DNA of 64,000 nt. Source: Dryocosmus kuriphilus (taxonomy: Eukaryota > Arthropoda > Insecta > Hymenoptera > Cynipidae). Positions 1 through 12,217 of this stretch are shown one piece after another; position 1 is the first letter of the stretch; each line of letters opens with the position of its first letter. Position numbers and translations under genes: made by a program. The stretch is from contig CM076192.1 in assembly GCA_038277395.1 (NCBI GenBank), forward strand, positions 133,249,570-133,313,569. Reading direction: 5' to 3'. Under the pieces are notes generated by a model. It did not search any database and was not told the DNA's origin. It saw nothing but the letters and a program-made list of their open reading frames with translations.

Positions 1-510
1 TAAAAAAAAACATGAAAACATCTCCAGCAAAATACGTAATAAAAATATTATTTTTATCCAAAAGGCATATAATTAATTGAAAGTTATCACAATTTGTAAA
101 TAGTGAACCATCAATAGATTATGAAAGCCAATCTTTTCATTTAAGCTCAACGTTTGTAAAAGTGTAAATTCATGAAAATGGTTCGTTTTGATGTGCACAC
201 GGGATGCAAATTCACTTGCGAATCTAACGAGCTGCATTTTGAAACCGCCGAACGAAAGAAGTGCTTTCGGCGAAAACGAACATGCGCTTATGTCGAAAAG
301 GCATCTCAATAAGTTGTTACATAGAGATGCATGTCCGCGAAAATCGAATCGAAATCATACCGCAAACAAATCCTACAAAGAGATCTCCCACCTCAAACGA
401 CATGATACGCGAAGTCTAGGAGAGTCCAATTTTGATGAGATAACTGACCTGACCCTCTCGGCACATACTACAACCTGCGAAGGGCCGCAATGGTATCCCT
501 AGAAAAAAAA
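1..510. other. AT-rich flank, no supported gene
   Basis: This stretch lies left of the first HINE copy. Overlapping open frames of 78 and 104 codons occur on opposite strands around 73-502. Neither shows a recognisable domain, a repeated family or splice-linked continuation. I treat them as chance frames. Confidence 0.5.
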
Positions 511-1680
511 ATCTGCCCGCTTAGCCGGCACTTTCTCATCGCGCGCCTGGCGCGAAATATGAACGCGCCTAGTGCGCGCGTTTGTTGGCACTCGCGCTTC
601 GCGCTCGATAGATTATTCACTTCGCGCTACGCGCTCGGTGTTTATGGATCGTATAAACCTTTAAATTAAAAATTACAAAAGAAATTATTTTACTTAAGGC
701 TCTATCGTCCTTAAGTAATACATTCTCATCATGACACTCGCGCTTCGCGCTCAATAATTACATAGTTTTAAAACACATTGTAGATTGGTAAAGTTTTTTT
801 GTGACTTTCCAAATTTTCACAATACAGGATTGAGAGTCTTAAAAGTAAAACGATGAGTTGTTAATATTTTCTCATATTTTGCACAGTATTGCTGAAAAGT
901 GGTTTTCTTTATATTTCATAACATTTCTCACGAATAACTCAAAAACTACGCGTCGGTTCAAAAAAATGATAGAAAGGAAATTTGTAGAACTTTTTGAGGT
1001 CAACAACTTTATTCATAATGATTTTTTCGTATCTTGCATAGTTTGGCGGGATTTTTGAAATTTTTTATTTTTAAGAATGTTTTATCGCTTAAAGCAAAAA
1101 CCGTGCATTTGATCAAAAAATGGTTGAAAAGAAATTTGTAGATCTTTTTGATTTGAACGACTTTATTCTTCACCATTTTTTTTATCCTGAGCATTTTGGC
1201 GGGAAATTTGAATTTTTAATTTTTAATAACGTTTTCTTGATTCAAATAAAAACCCTTCATTTTATCAAAAAACAGTTAAGACAAAATTTGTATATTTTCT
1301 GAGAGGAACAATTCTACCTTCTTACATTTTTTTGTGTTTCTCATAATTTAGCCGGAAAATGGATGCTTTGATTTTGTGAAAACCAATTTTGATGGATAAA
1401 AGCATAAGCGTTGGTCAAAAACCGCTGGTTAACGAACTCGTCCTTTCTTTTTACCCCTTAAAGAAGTGTATCAAAGCGCACTCCAATCCGATTAGTCCTT
1501 CGAAAGTTATCGCGATCACAGGCGACGACGACAACGACAACGACGACGACAACAGACAGACAGACACGGTCGTAAAAACAGCTTTTTTGGATTCAGGAGG
1601 TCTCAAAACGTGGAGATTTCATGTATTGTGCGAAATTCAAATTTTACATAAATCTAATACCTGCTCTGATGAGACTGTAA
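511..1680 (-). mobile_element. HINE (Helentron-associated, DINE-1-like) element, copy 1
   Basis: This is a minus-strand copy of the repeat family described most fully at 60557-61866. The stem-loop end sits on the left (ATCTGCCCGC at 511, one arm mutated) and is followed by the CG-rich GCGCTTCGCGC block. Next come degenerate ~155-bp core monomers. A GAC/AAC microsatellite lies near 1526-1552, and the subterminal end with GATGAGACTGTAA lies on the right. It encodes nothing; the in-frame CGACGACAACGAC tract only gives an artefactual Asp/Asn-rich frame. Confidence 0.8.
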
Positions 1681-1786
1681 AAACCTCTTCCAACGGAAGC
1701 AAATTTCTTCTTTGGGAGGCAGTCATGCGAAATAAGCCAAACATTCTGACTACTAACGTATATACAGCGGACACACTGCATACATA

Positions 1787-2731
1787 CGAGGGCCTCCCCA
1801 AAAGAAACCGAACTACTTTTGTATAAAGTTATTATTTTGATTTTTCTACAAAAAACATTTAATCTCCTTCAAAGTACTCTCCATTGGAGACAATACACTT
1901 ATCTAATCTTTTATTCCATTGTTCGAAACATTTTTTAAATTCCTCTTTTGTGATGCTTGACAGCGCCTCCGTCGTTTTTTCCTTCACTTCAGCTACGTCC
2001 GCAAAACGCTTTCCTTTGATGTCCCTTTTCATTCGGGGGAATAAAAAAAAGTCACAGGGGGCTAAATCGGGTGAATAGGGTGGGTGAGGAACAGTGGCCA
2101 TGCTATTTTTGGTCAAAAATCGGCGCACAGAAAGAGCTGTGTGAGCAGGGGCGTTGTCGTGGTGGAAAAACCAGTCCCCCGACTGCCACAAATTAGGCCT
2201 TTTCCGTCGTAAACTGTTGCGCAATCTTTTCAAGACTTCCAGGTAAAATGCCTGATTAACTTCTTCTATGGTCCTTCGTCGATCTTCCAGGATGATTTCA
2301 CGAATTTTTTCAACATTTTCGTCGGTTCGAGCCGTCGAAGGACGTCCAGAGCGAGGTTGATCGTCAATTGACATTTCCCCACTTTTAAAACGAGAAAACT
2401 ACTCGAACACTTGAGTTTTTCCCATAGCATCATCCTTGTAGGCCGTTTTTAACATTTGAAGAGTTTCTGTGCCCGTTTTCCCGAGTAGGAAGCAAAACCT
2501 CACGTTGGCACGCTGATCACGAAAATCAGCCATCACAAAAAAAAACGACGAGCGCGCAAAGCAACAGTCACAAAAAAAATTACACACACCAAATGCAACC
2601 TTGCACAGTGATAGCAGTTGGCATACTAACTGGTGAAAAGTGCCTCTACACGCACCTATCGGCAAAAACCCGGTACTACAACAACTCCGCTCCCCACAAC
2701 ATCAGTTCGGTTTGTTTTGGGTAGGCCCTCG
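1787..2731 (-). mobile_element. mariner element, internally deleted
   Basis: The element is bounded by ~27-bp terminal inverted repeats starting CGAGGGCCTCCCCAAAA on the left and ending TTTTGGGTAGGCCCTCG on the right. A TA dinucleotide flanks each side (1785-1786 and 2732-2733), which is the mariner target duplication. At 945 bp it is about 350 bp shorter than a full mariner. The missing part lies in the middle of the transposase gene. Confidence 0.93.
1859..2533 (-). pseudogene. mariner transposase, broken
   Basis: This is the remains of a D,D34D mariner transposase, the enzyme that cuts and pastes the element. The start at 2533 (MADFRDQR) opens the N-terminal helix-turn-helix region. One in-frame stop lies near 2400, where the family normally has Trp before FSRFKSG. 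The second helix-turn-helix linker (DQPRSGRPSTART) follows. The frame then jumps from RRTIEEVNQAF directly to YLEVLKRLRNSL, so the block holding the first catalytic Asp (the VDETW region) is deleted. The second Asp (HHDNAPAH) and third Asp (YSPDLAPCDFF) remain. It cannot be active, but its terminal repeats look intact and might be mobilised in trans. Confidence 0.93.
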
Positions 2732-2868
2732 TATATGTACCATTTTGTTATCCATGATACATACTACTATTTCACATCTGTGATCTGAGAAATGAAGTTT
2801 ATAGGTTCATCAAAACGTTTGGTTGCTATAGGAGAAACAAAATGATTTTGTTAGTGTTATTACATATC

Positions 2869-3196
2869 ACATTCTCATCAGAGAAGGTATTAGGTTTATG
2901 TGAAATTTGACTTTCGCGGATTTCATGAAATCTCCACGTTTTGAGACCTTCTGAATCCGAAAAAATGGTTTTTACGACGGTGTCTGTCTGTCTATTGTCG
3001 TCGTCGTTGCCTTCATCCATAAACATGGAGCGCGTAGCGCGTGGTGAATAATCTATCGAGCGCGAAACGCGAGTCAAATGTCGAGCGCGAAGCGCGATTG
3101 CCAACAGACGCGCACTCTAGGCGCGCTCATACTTCGCGCGGAGCGCGGCGCGTAAGGTGTGCGATGAGAATGTGCCCGCGAAGCGGGCAGATTTTT
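2869..3196 (+). mobile_element. HINE element, copy 2 (short internal-deletion form)
   Basis: Both ends of the family are present: ACATTCTCATC at the left, then GATGAGAATGT, the GCCCGCGAAGCGGGC stem-loop and AGATTTTTC at the right. Almost all of the ~155-bp core monomers are missing. The element passes from the GTCGTC microsatellite (about 2996-3010) straight into the GCGCGTAGCGCG block. It lies close to copy 1 in the opposite orientation, with the mariner between them. Confidence 0.85.
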
Positions 3197-4303
3197 CTTT
3201 CATTCAAATAAACCGCTGATTCAATCCACAAGTCATTTATTTGAATGACACAAAAATATTTTGTTAGCGTTTTCTCAGTACGTATATATGTGCTTATTGT
3301 TAAGTTTCTTTTATAACTGCTCTTCCTATTCGTTAAAATTACAAATATGTGATAATTATAAGGGTACTTATTTTTTAAATCGCATGATCGTGTCCTCGAT
3401 TTTCATATAATTTTGGGGGGTACTTTTAGTCATATAGAAACGTGTACCATATGACTTTCAAAAACAAAATTTGTTTTTGAGACATTTTTATACTCTTATG
3501 CGTTAAATATAATTAAAGAAGTACCATATTCAAGTGTACGAATGTAAAAAATAGTTTTGGATTTTTATTAGTATAATTTCTAATGTTGATGTTACGAAAA
3601 GAAATTTCAAACACAAAAAGTGCTTCTAGTCAATGCTCAAATCCTTGGCTTTACACTCTTTCTTTAGGAACAATTTAACAAAATATATAATTGAATTTTC
3701 GAAAAGAATTTTAATCAAAGTACAAAGAACAGGCTCTGAGATAGTGAATTTTTTTTTCCTCCTAATTTCTTTTAAAAATAAGATTTTTACTAAAATATAA
3801 GAAATACTCATTTTAAATAGAAGCACTGAAAGATGAACAATTTTATTATAAATTAAACAATCTTAAATTTAAGCTCATAAATTTACTTCCAAATTTTTAA
3901 ATAAAGCGTTCAAAATAAAATTTTTTATTATTCAAAGCTTAAAAAATTACAGAATTTGTTTTAAAAAGAATAAGAATACAACTTGTTGAGGTATTCAAAA
4001 AGAAAAATTTTAAATGACATGTTCTAATCAAGAACTTTTCTTGAGCCTCAGAACTCAAATTTTTATATGAACTCTTTTATTGTTTGAAAAATTATAAAAT
4101 TTTGAAAAACATACTTGAGGCTGGACTTTTTTTTACTTGACTATACGTTTATATTTTTATATAATTTTAATGACAGTTATATAAGATACAGAAAAAAGGT
4201 TGTATCAAAAAAAGCAAAAGAGATCGGATCGCATGTCTATGTGAGTAAAAAATAGTGTCCCATAAATTAATGAATAAAAGTTAAATTCGATAGTGATTTT
4301 CTA

Positions 4304-4367
4304 GTGACATTCCTCTGTAATATAAAGTGCCATTTGTAAATAAAAATACGAATTATTGAATATCGAA
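4304..4367 (+). repeat. 64-bp direct repeat, unit 1
   Basis: The sequence beginning GTGACATTCCTCTGTAATAT recurs at 4527-4590 with only about two mismatches. The spacing is 223 bp. It may be a local duplication or the ends of a small element. Confidence 0.8.
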
Positions 4368-4526
4368 TAATAAAAATAAATAAACTATAATAAAATAATA
4401 TAATATAAAAATAAGCTATAATAATAAACTAATAAACTATAATAATCAAGGCTCCATTACCAACGCTGAACTAGTCTACTTAATCGTATCGCCTTTAGGA
4501 AAAACTGTAATTCTTACGTCATTACC

Positions 4527-4590
4527 GTGACATTCCTCTATAATATAAAGTGCAATTTGTAAATAAAAATACGAATTATTGAATATCGAA
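4527..4590 (+). repeat. 64-bp direct repeat, unit 2
   Basis: This is the partner of 4304-4367, in the same orientation. Confidence 0.8.
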
Positions 4591-5592
4591 AAGAATGTTT
4601 GTATTATTCGAGACCATTTAGAAGTTTTATATACTATACTTTTTCGTTTTATATGTATAATAAATGAAAGAAGCTTAATTTATATTTTTCCAGTGAAATA
4701 ATTGTCTTTTTTTAATAGTGGGATCTTTTGTTCCTAATTTCATTAGTTTTAGAGAAAGTGGATAATTAATTTAAAATAAGTAATTTAAGATTCTATTGAG
4801 ATTTATGTTATGAAAGGAGTCAATTAACTTCAGTTTTACAAATCTGCGTGATACGTGAATAACCACCCATATAACATAACATGGGGTAGGCACTGGTGCT
4901 GAAAAAGGGTCGTGCAGGGTATTATTTGTCCGAACGAGAAGAGGGTGGAAAAAATGGGAGGATCACGGCTTGAAATGTTTTTGTAAGCATATCACGACCA
5001 ATTCGTATTGGTGTGTTTGTTTGTTGTGAGGGACAATTCGGAGATGAAAGGACCCTTTATTTAAGCATTTTCTAGTATGCATTTTAAGATAGAAAATGTA
5101 TTCTATATAAATGCATGTAGACTTGTTTTCATGCTTTTTTCAGTATCTATATCTATTAAAAATTAAAAACAAAACCTGTCTTTATCAAGCATGCAAAATT
5201 TTAGTTGGCACTACCTTAGCAATGTTACACTTTATAGTTTTTTTTTTTAAATTTGATTTAAATGCTTCGTGGAAGATCCAGGCATCACATAATTTATAAT
5301 AGTCTTTTTATTTTTGTAACCTCGGACGGGTTCAGTTTGTTGACTGACCAGGCAGTGCCTTCTCACACATGATTAATACCATTGCCTGGTTCTAAATCTG
5401 TAAGTCATCTATATATACCTACATAAAGGAATCGAAATTCTAAGGCTTTCGTATTTTAAAGAGAAAATTCATCACATCGAAGCTGTTAGATTGAAAAAAG
5501 ATTAAAAGTTAAATGAAAAATTAAAGAATAAATTCATTAATCTTTATTCTTAATGCGTCCATCAATTTGAAAGCTTCAACGTTTCAAGACAT

Positions 5593-5995
5593 TTAAGGGC
5601 TAATGTTATTCTATGACGTAATAAATTAATGACCTTGCAATGCATTTCTATTCCACCTTCTTATTTTCAAAGTAAATAAAATATTGGATTGAAAATTTGG
5701 GAAATAACAGAAAATATATTAACCGATCGCTGCCTGGCCCCTTGGAGTTTGTGTTTAGTAGGAAAAAGTTGTTCTTTATAAACATATAAGTTGAGCATGC
5801 AAAGTTGATTAAAAAAGTAGCTTTTCTATGCTAAATACAAACTCCAGGGGGATAGACAGCGGTTGGCTAATATATTTTCTTTGATTTACTAAAGTTTCAA
5901 CCAAATATCTTATTCGCTTTAAATATAAGAAGGCGGAAAAAAATTAATTCCAAGGACATTCATTGATTACTTCATAGACTGCCATTTGCCCTTAA
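5593..5995. repeat. Imperfect fold-back (long hairpin), ~165-bp arms
   Basis: The left arm (5593-5758) and right arm (5831-5995) are imperfect reverse complements. For example, ATTAACCGATCGCTGCCTGG pairs with a block containing CAGCGGTTGGCTAAT, and TTGGAGTTTGTGTTTAG pairs with CTAAATACAAACTCCA. A ~72-bp loop separates them. It resembles a fold-back MITE or a hairpin-RNA source. No target duplication is evident. Confidence 0.75.
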
Positions 5996-6101
5996 GTTAA
6001 TAATTTAATATAGAAAATGCATTTAGGAGCTTAAAGTTGAAAACTACCCTATACTTATACATTAAAATTCAAAATAAGAAAATGAAAAGAATTTATTTCC
6101 T

Positions 6102-6290
6102 TGTTAAGCGCTCATAAATAGAACACCCCCACTCTAGTACCTAGGATATATAAGCCACTGCGCGGGTCTAGGATCCAGTTCTTTTTCTGTAACCTTCACG
6201 AGACACTATTGTATCAATAAACATATGTGATTTCCCTCATAGGAAATCACTACTTTTTAAAAACTTGAATCGGTTAACTTGCGCATAACA
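6102..6290 (+). repeat. Candidate 5' LTR of the old Gypsy element
   Basis: The segment starts TGTTA and ends TAACA. It contains a TATA-like GGATATATAAGC near 6144 and an AATAAA near 6217, in the order expected for a short LTR. The degenerate gag frame follows about 900 bp downstream. No partner LTR is found because the 3' end of the element is missing. The boundaries rest only on the TGTTA/TAACA pair and the promoter and poly(A) motifs. Confidence 0.5.
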
Positions 6291-6314
6291 TTTTGTCGAT
6301 CCTGCCAGGATCAA
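6291..6314 (+). promoter_or_regulatory. Possible primer-binding site of the old Gypsy element
   Basis: The sequence TGTCGATCCTGCCAGGATC sits a few bases after the candidate LTR. It resembles the complement of a tRNA-Arg 3' end with changes in the CCA-pairing bases. The assignment is weak. Confidence 0.3.
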
Positions 6315-7214
6315 CTTTTCGATTCCTTGCATTCCACGGAATTAATAAAAAGAATATCCCATAAAAGTTGAATACGTTGTGACGAACCCTGGACATAAAA
6401 GAATTTCTACATAAATTCAAAAGTCAAGGAACTCCGGATCCACCTACAGGCGACCCGATAACCACGAAAAATAAGAAAACTCGAGTCAAAACTAGTTGGT
6501 GAATTAAGCTGCCACTATTCTACGTAAAACTCCTGTTTTTCTAAATTTCACAAATTTGAACGAGGCCCGCAATCAGGCCGAAGAGACACCTGTCTACAGA
6601 GCACCAGCCAACGCCTAGGAGTAGGAAAACGAGTGGCAACAGCAAGTGAGCATCACAGCCTGGGGATATGTCTCCACGCCGAGTCAAGATCCAGATAGCG
6701 CAGAACGAAGTCCACGGTCAGCACTCTCCAATCATCACACGATAACGACTCATTGCAAGATATTAATGATAGCACTTAGGTACAAATCGTAATATAAATC
6801 GTAAAACAATATTTGGGGCGTATAAATCTCCTTTGTGGTCTGCGGAAGACAACCGATTTAAAACCAAAGTTAGTTTCACATCGGGTAGAGTAAAGTTTCA
6901 AATATTGGGTAAGGCATACTTCGCGTGCTCGCAAGCTCTACTTTACCTCAACAAAACAAACAAATTACTTTAAAATCTATAGCGTTGTTGTAGCACGACA
7001 TTATCGAATTTTATTGTATTAAGAGGACTAATGAGACCAATATACACATAAATTGTTACACGACACCACATTATCAGCGACAAAATTAAAATAAGGTTAG
7101 GAAACACATTCCACACTGGTTGAATTATATAGAGCACAGAGCACTTACGCAACAGGCGAAACAGACAGCACGGATTCTTCCGATGAACTTTCACCCCCTT
7201 TCCTAACGTCCACT

Positions 7215-8451
7215 ATGCCTCGCTCATAGTCGCTGGATCGAACTCAAATTCCTAGCGCATCCACTAATGAGCTCTTAATGCAACTGCTGGCAAAAGTCGA
7301 AGCGATATCGATAGGATAAGCCACTTTAAAACAAGAAAATGATAATAGAATAGAACAGATATCTAAGTTAGCAAAGAAACTAGGATTTTCCGGTGAGGTA
7401 TTTACCGACCAGCCCGAAATGACCGAAGATGAAGGGTCACTACCTATGAGTAAAACAGATGAGGACCAACAAGCTATGGAAAATAGGAAACAACGCAATA
7501 GGAAATTGTTAGAAAAAAACAGAACCACACATCACCCAATAGCTTTCGCGCCACGACAGGGGGAAGGAATCCTCAAGGCAAAGGATATCTTGGATACTAT
7601 AACAGTACTAAATAGATAGGATGAAATTGGGGTAGAAGATTTTATAAAAAGTATCAGACGAGCAAAACTACGCTGATATCAGCCGAATAATCTTTTAGAT
7701 TTCATTTTGGCACAAGAAATTAAGGATCCGGCTGAAAAAGCGATTCGCTTCATACCCATTGACTCCTCTGAAAATATTTTCGATGCCCTGAGATAAAACA
7801 TCAAGCAGACGGGATCCACGCTAGCGCTGAAATCGAAACTCGAAAGTTGTCAGCAGGGAACCGCAGAAGCAATGCAAAATTTCTCACTTCGGTTCAGACA
7901 AATAACAAATGAACTGAACTATAGTATACAAGGGCAACATTCTAGCCTCATAGAGAGAAGATTGCGCATGAGAATCGAGGAAACCGGAAATATCAACAGA
8001 TATCTGCTAAATTTGAGGAAAGAAATCGGTCTACAAATTAGATTGCTCAAACCAGTGACTCTAGCCGAAGCCCAAAACATGGCAATGGGAACCGAAATGT
8101 GGCTCAAAAAGTCACAAACGATTAGACAGCAGACTGCCGCACCGCGCTCGACACCTCGATTCCTGCCACGGCCACAAATCACTCGCCCTCAGACAAATAC
8201 CACCGGAAAAGGACTTAACAACCAAGATATACCATTACCAGACAGAACAAGTATGAAATGCTTTAAATGTGTCAAATTAGGCCATATATCATCACAGTGC
8301 AACATAAAAACACAGAATTTTTTCCCAGGTCAAATCTCAAAACGACAGCCAAGCAACCAGTCGGAAATATACAGGAAGCAAACGAAACAGTGGATTCTAC
8401 AGAAATGACATCAGAAGAAATTCAGGAACAGGTAACTTTCGAGGAATAAGC
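7215..8451 (+). pseudogene. gag: gag of the old Gypsy element, degenerate
   Basis: One reading frame from the ATG at 7215 can be followed to 8408 despite several in-frame stops, including near 7227, 7317, 7617 and 7794. It encodes a capsid-like helical region and, near its end, one CCHC nucleic-acid-binding knuckle (CFKCVKLGHISSQC, about 8259-8300). A second frame overlaps its end (8267-8449), as at gag-pol junctions. Gag packages element RNA into particles; this copy cannot make a full protein. It follows the candidate LTR and leader, and pol comes next on the same strand. Confidence 0.8.
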
Positions 8452-8990
8452 AGAATTTCAATTATATCTGGAAAACTACAATCAGTACACGGGAAGCGAG
8501 TAGGAATAAACACAGACTACTCGTGGAAAGTAGAGCAGAAAGAAATTTAATTAAACAGGGAATACCTGAAGATAATCATTCAAATTCTGTAAAAAGTTTG
8601 TCATGGGCAACGACAAATACACCTCCGAGAAAGCGGTTTACTTGAACTACTTCAATAGAAAACAATTGTTCCACATAATAGATCACGTTTTTCCACTCCC
8701 AGAGGATGGTATCATAGGAATTCAATTCTTAAAAAAAATATAATAGGTACGCGCTCACCCCTAGTTTTCTGATTATAGAAATCTATAAACTTCCATTACA
8801 CCAAGACGGAGAATTCATCAGTAGCGCAATATCCCAAATATGCACCATTGAAATAAAAGCCGAAGATTAGGACATCTGGATAGAGAATGATGACGAGATA
8901 CCCGATGGAATCTAAAAAATCCAAAACAACCTGGTAAAGGTCCGAATTTCTAACTATGACAAAAAATCCCAAAAAATTCTGAAGAAAATT

Positions 8991-9069
8991 GAATTTTTTG
9001 GAAATTCTTTTTTTCTTCCTGATGGTAATACAATCCTTTGGTCCTCTCTCAAGAGATGATCACTTGTAT
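8991..9069 (-). repeat. 79-bp inverted duplication, arm 1
   Basis: This segment is a reverse complement of 10610-10688 with only a few mismatches; the stretch TCCTGATGGTAATACAATCC on this strand is identical in both. At 10610-10688 it reads in the pol sense, between RNase H and integrase, so this arm is the displaced copy. Confidence 0.9.
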
Positions 9070-10609
9070 CACAGAATAGAAGAACTAATTAAACTATCAA
9101 AGATCCAACACTTGGAACCTCAAATAAGAGAAATAATAAAGAAACTTATACTTAAGTATCAGGAAGTTTTCACACTCGAAGGAGACCCGCTCCCTTGTAC
9201 AAACTTAACCCAGCATGAAATAATCTTAAACTCTGGCAAAATAATTAACTTGCGATCTCACAAATTACCTAAAAAAACCCGAGAATTTACGCTTGAGGAA
9301 ACTGATAGATTATTAGAAAAGGGAGACATCAGAGAATCTCAATCTCCTTTTAATTCTCCTCTCTGGGTTGTTCACAAGAAAGGAAATAAATTGCGAATGG
9401 TGGTAGATTTTCGGCAACTGAATAAAGGCACAGGCCAGGATGCCTACCCACTTCCGGTTATAGATAAAATACTCGACAAACTCGGTAACTCGAAGTTCTT
9501 CTAAGCTTTTGATATGACTGCAGGTTTCAGCCAAAGCCCAATGAAGAAGGCAGGCAAAAAATACACCGCATTCTCTATAAGCCAAGGCCATTACGAGTAT
9601 AATCGATTACCGTTCGGCTTGAGAAGCGCCCCGTCCACGTTCCAGAGAATGATGGATAGCGCATTTAGAGGATTAATTGGTATTCGTTGCTTTGTTTTTA
9701 CATCGACGACATAGTGATATTCGGAAACATCATCGATGAACATAATAGAAACCTATAAAAAGTGCTCAAAAGGGTGCAGGAACTCGGATTGCGACTAGAA
9801 GCAAATAAATGCGAGTACCTCAAGTCAGAACTCGAGTATCTGGGACATATAATTACTAAAGACAGAATTAAACCTAACCCCGTGAAAGTTGAAGCAATAA
9901 CAAATTTCAGAGAATTGAAAACAGTCGAGGACATCCAGTCGTTCCTTGGTCTAGCTGGATACTACCGGGAGTTTATTAAGAATTTCTCCAGTATAGCTCG
10001 AACATTAACAAAATTGACACAAAAAGAAACAATATTCGACTGAACACCAGATTGCGAAAAATCATTTTTTGACATAAGGCACGCTTTAATCACAGCGCCA
10101 GTTCTGAGATTTCCTGACTTCAAGGAACAATTTTCTTTGACTACCGACGCGTCAAACTAGGGTTTAGGAGCAGCACTATCTCAAAAAGGACGCCTTTGCC
10201 TATTCATATCCAGAACTCTAAATAAAGCTGAGGAGGGTTACGCTACTTCTGAAAAGGAATTGTTGGCTATAGTATGGACTATCAAAAGATTACGACAATA
10301 CCTGTTAGGCAACAAATTCAAGATCCAAATCGATCATCGAGCGCTTATTTGGCTTCATAACGTAAAGGATCCTAGCTCACGACTCCTACGATGGAGATTG
10401 AGAACGGAGGAATACGACTACAAAATAGAATACATTAAACGAAAGGAAAATAAGGTAGCAGATTGTCTATCCCGATTATTGCCATTGAACACTGACAATA
10501 TTCTGTCTCAAGCCTTAGACGAAATTAAAATGGAGGAGGAAATGGAGAGGCTGGGAAACGAACTACCCGAGATAGAAATGTTCGACGCTCCAGTAAACCA
10601 ACCTACTAT

Positions 10610-10688
10610 ATACAAGTGATTATCTCTTGAAAGAGGACCAAAGGATTGTATTACCATCAGGAATAAAAAAAGAATTTCCAAAAAATTC
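10610..10688 (+). repeat. 79-bp inverted duplication, arm 2
   Basis: This is the in-place partner of 8991-9069. It lies in the spacer between RNase H and integrase of the old Gypsy pol. Confidence 0.9.
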
Positions 10689-11911
10689 GTCAGAAATGTC
10701 CTCGGAAACCAACTCATGCGTCTTTAAACAGGAGAAACTCTACGAAGTCTTTATTAATTGGCGTTTACAACCAACCAATATGGAAGGAAATTAGCAAAGA
10801 AGATTTCCCACCATTTAATAAAGAAGATTGGCTGAGGAAACTTGGTTGGTATATCGACGAATTTCTGAACAGAAAATTAACAATAATTAGATTAAACTTC
10901 AATGACCCATTGTTAACGCCCATTGAGAAAGAGGTAATACAAGAAATTTTAGAATTCCTATCAAACTATTATCCTGACATCCAAATACACATGTGTTTTG
11001 GCAACAAAAGGGAATTGGCAAGAAACGAAAGAGAAAATATCCTAAAAGATGCGCGTAGTAACCATTTAGGAGGAAAAAGCACCTTGGAAAGGGCTAAAAG
11101 GCTAGGCATTTGGCACAACACGGACAGTGACGTGATAAGTTATGTAAAGAAATGTCCCATTTGCCAATTCCAGAAAACTACAAGGATAAAAAACCAAGCC
11201 GAGGCCATCATCCCAGATATTCCACTAGCGACAAATGACAAAATTGCCTTGGATATATTTGGATCTCTCCCGGAAACAACAAACAGCAACAAATACGTAT
11301 TGAGCTTACAGGACAGATTAACCCGGTATACTGTACTAATGCCCTTGAAAACTGAAACCACAACAAATATAATCACGGAACTGATCGGTCACTACATTTA
11401 TACATTTGGAGCCCCCAAGACAATACTGAGCGATCAAGGTCAAAACTTCCTAGCAGAGTTAATGCAATAATTCGAAAATACTCTCAACATATAGCACATA
11501 AAATCGACGGCATTTTATCCCCAATTGAACGGGAACATAGTGCGAATGCATTCAACTCTTAAGATTTTGACCAAAACCTCAATAGCAGAAAATCAAAAGG
11601 AATGGGACTAGAATCTAAAATTCATCAATTTTGTAATTAACACTACGACCAACCAAACGACCGATTACTCTCCCTTTGAAATCATATTCGGTAGAAAAGA
11701 TAACATACCATCAATATGAGGAAATTCATCCAATCTAACTTACCAGAATTTGATTAAAAAATCAACAACAAAACACGAAGCGTGAGTGAGCAAGGCTAAG
11801 GAAAGAATCCAGCTGGAAGTAGAAAAAAGAAAGAAACGAAGCGACGAGGGAATCACAAGGAAACATCCACTGTACATACCAGGGGACCTAGTTAAAATAC
11901 TTAGCAACACT

Positions 11912-11925
11912 AAACAAAACAAATT
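11912..11925. repeat. Target-site duplication, left copy
   Basis: AAACAAAACAAATT occurs here directly before the poly(T) end of the retrotransposon and again at 16707-16720 directly after its other end. It is a 14-bp duplication made on insertion. Confidence 0.93.
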
Positions 11926-12217
11926 TTTTTTTTTTTTTTTTTGGAGGAGGTGGAAATCCTTTTAACGGACTGGGTGTGGGACTCGACCTAAAAAAAAAAC
12001 GGCCCCTACCCACTAAAACCACCTCCCCCCCTTGCCAGACAGTGGCCCCGGAACCGCTTTCGCATTACTTCAGGGTCACTGGCTATAGGCGCACTGCGCC
12101 GTACTTCGGCGCTCTCCTTCTTCTTCCAGTCTGTCAGTTGGTGCGCATCGTCCTCAGCAGGGAGATATTTATCTCCACTCGGGCTCTTCGGCCTTCGACC
12201 ATTGACAGTGTATTAGG

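Larger units (their letters stand above)
3197..5592. other. AT-rich non-coding stretch
   Basis: No gene is supported here. It is AT-rich DNA with an AATAA/TATAA-rich simple tract near 4370-4450 and a slightly more complex stretch at 4870-5060 that I could not assign. Open frames of 62-66 codons are isolated and lack domains. Confidence 0.5.
8460..11911 (+). pseudogene. pol: pol of the old Gypsy element (protease-RT-RNase H-integrase), broken
   Basis: Polyprotein order is that of Gypsy/Metaviridae. A protease remnant lies at about 8500-8740. Reverse transcriptase follows from 9070 to about 10000, with WVVHKKGNKLRMVVDFRQLN, RLPFGLRSAPSTFQ and a YIDD active site encoded near 9700 across a frame change. 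The RT thumb contains FLGLAGYYREFI. RNase H covers about 10130-10490 and is broken by stops at 10041 and 10158. Integrase covers 10910-11900, with the HHCC zinc domain (NHLGG, CPICQ) and catalytic ALDIFG and LSDQGQNF blocks. Several stops and shifts make it dead. The frame resumes at 16721 after the retrotransposon insertion. An inverted 79-bp copy of the RNase H-integrase spacer replaces sequence just before the RT (8991-9069). Confidence 0.9.

Noticed and set aside
188..502. 104-codon open frame near the left edge
   Set aside because: No domain, antisense frame of similar length, and no splice or promoter support.
5347..5390. Short hairpin ACCAGGCA/TGCCTGGT as a microRNA precursor
   Set aside because: The stem is only 8 bp without extended pairing and matches no microRNA I recognise.
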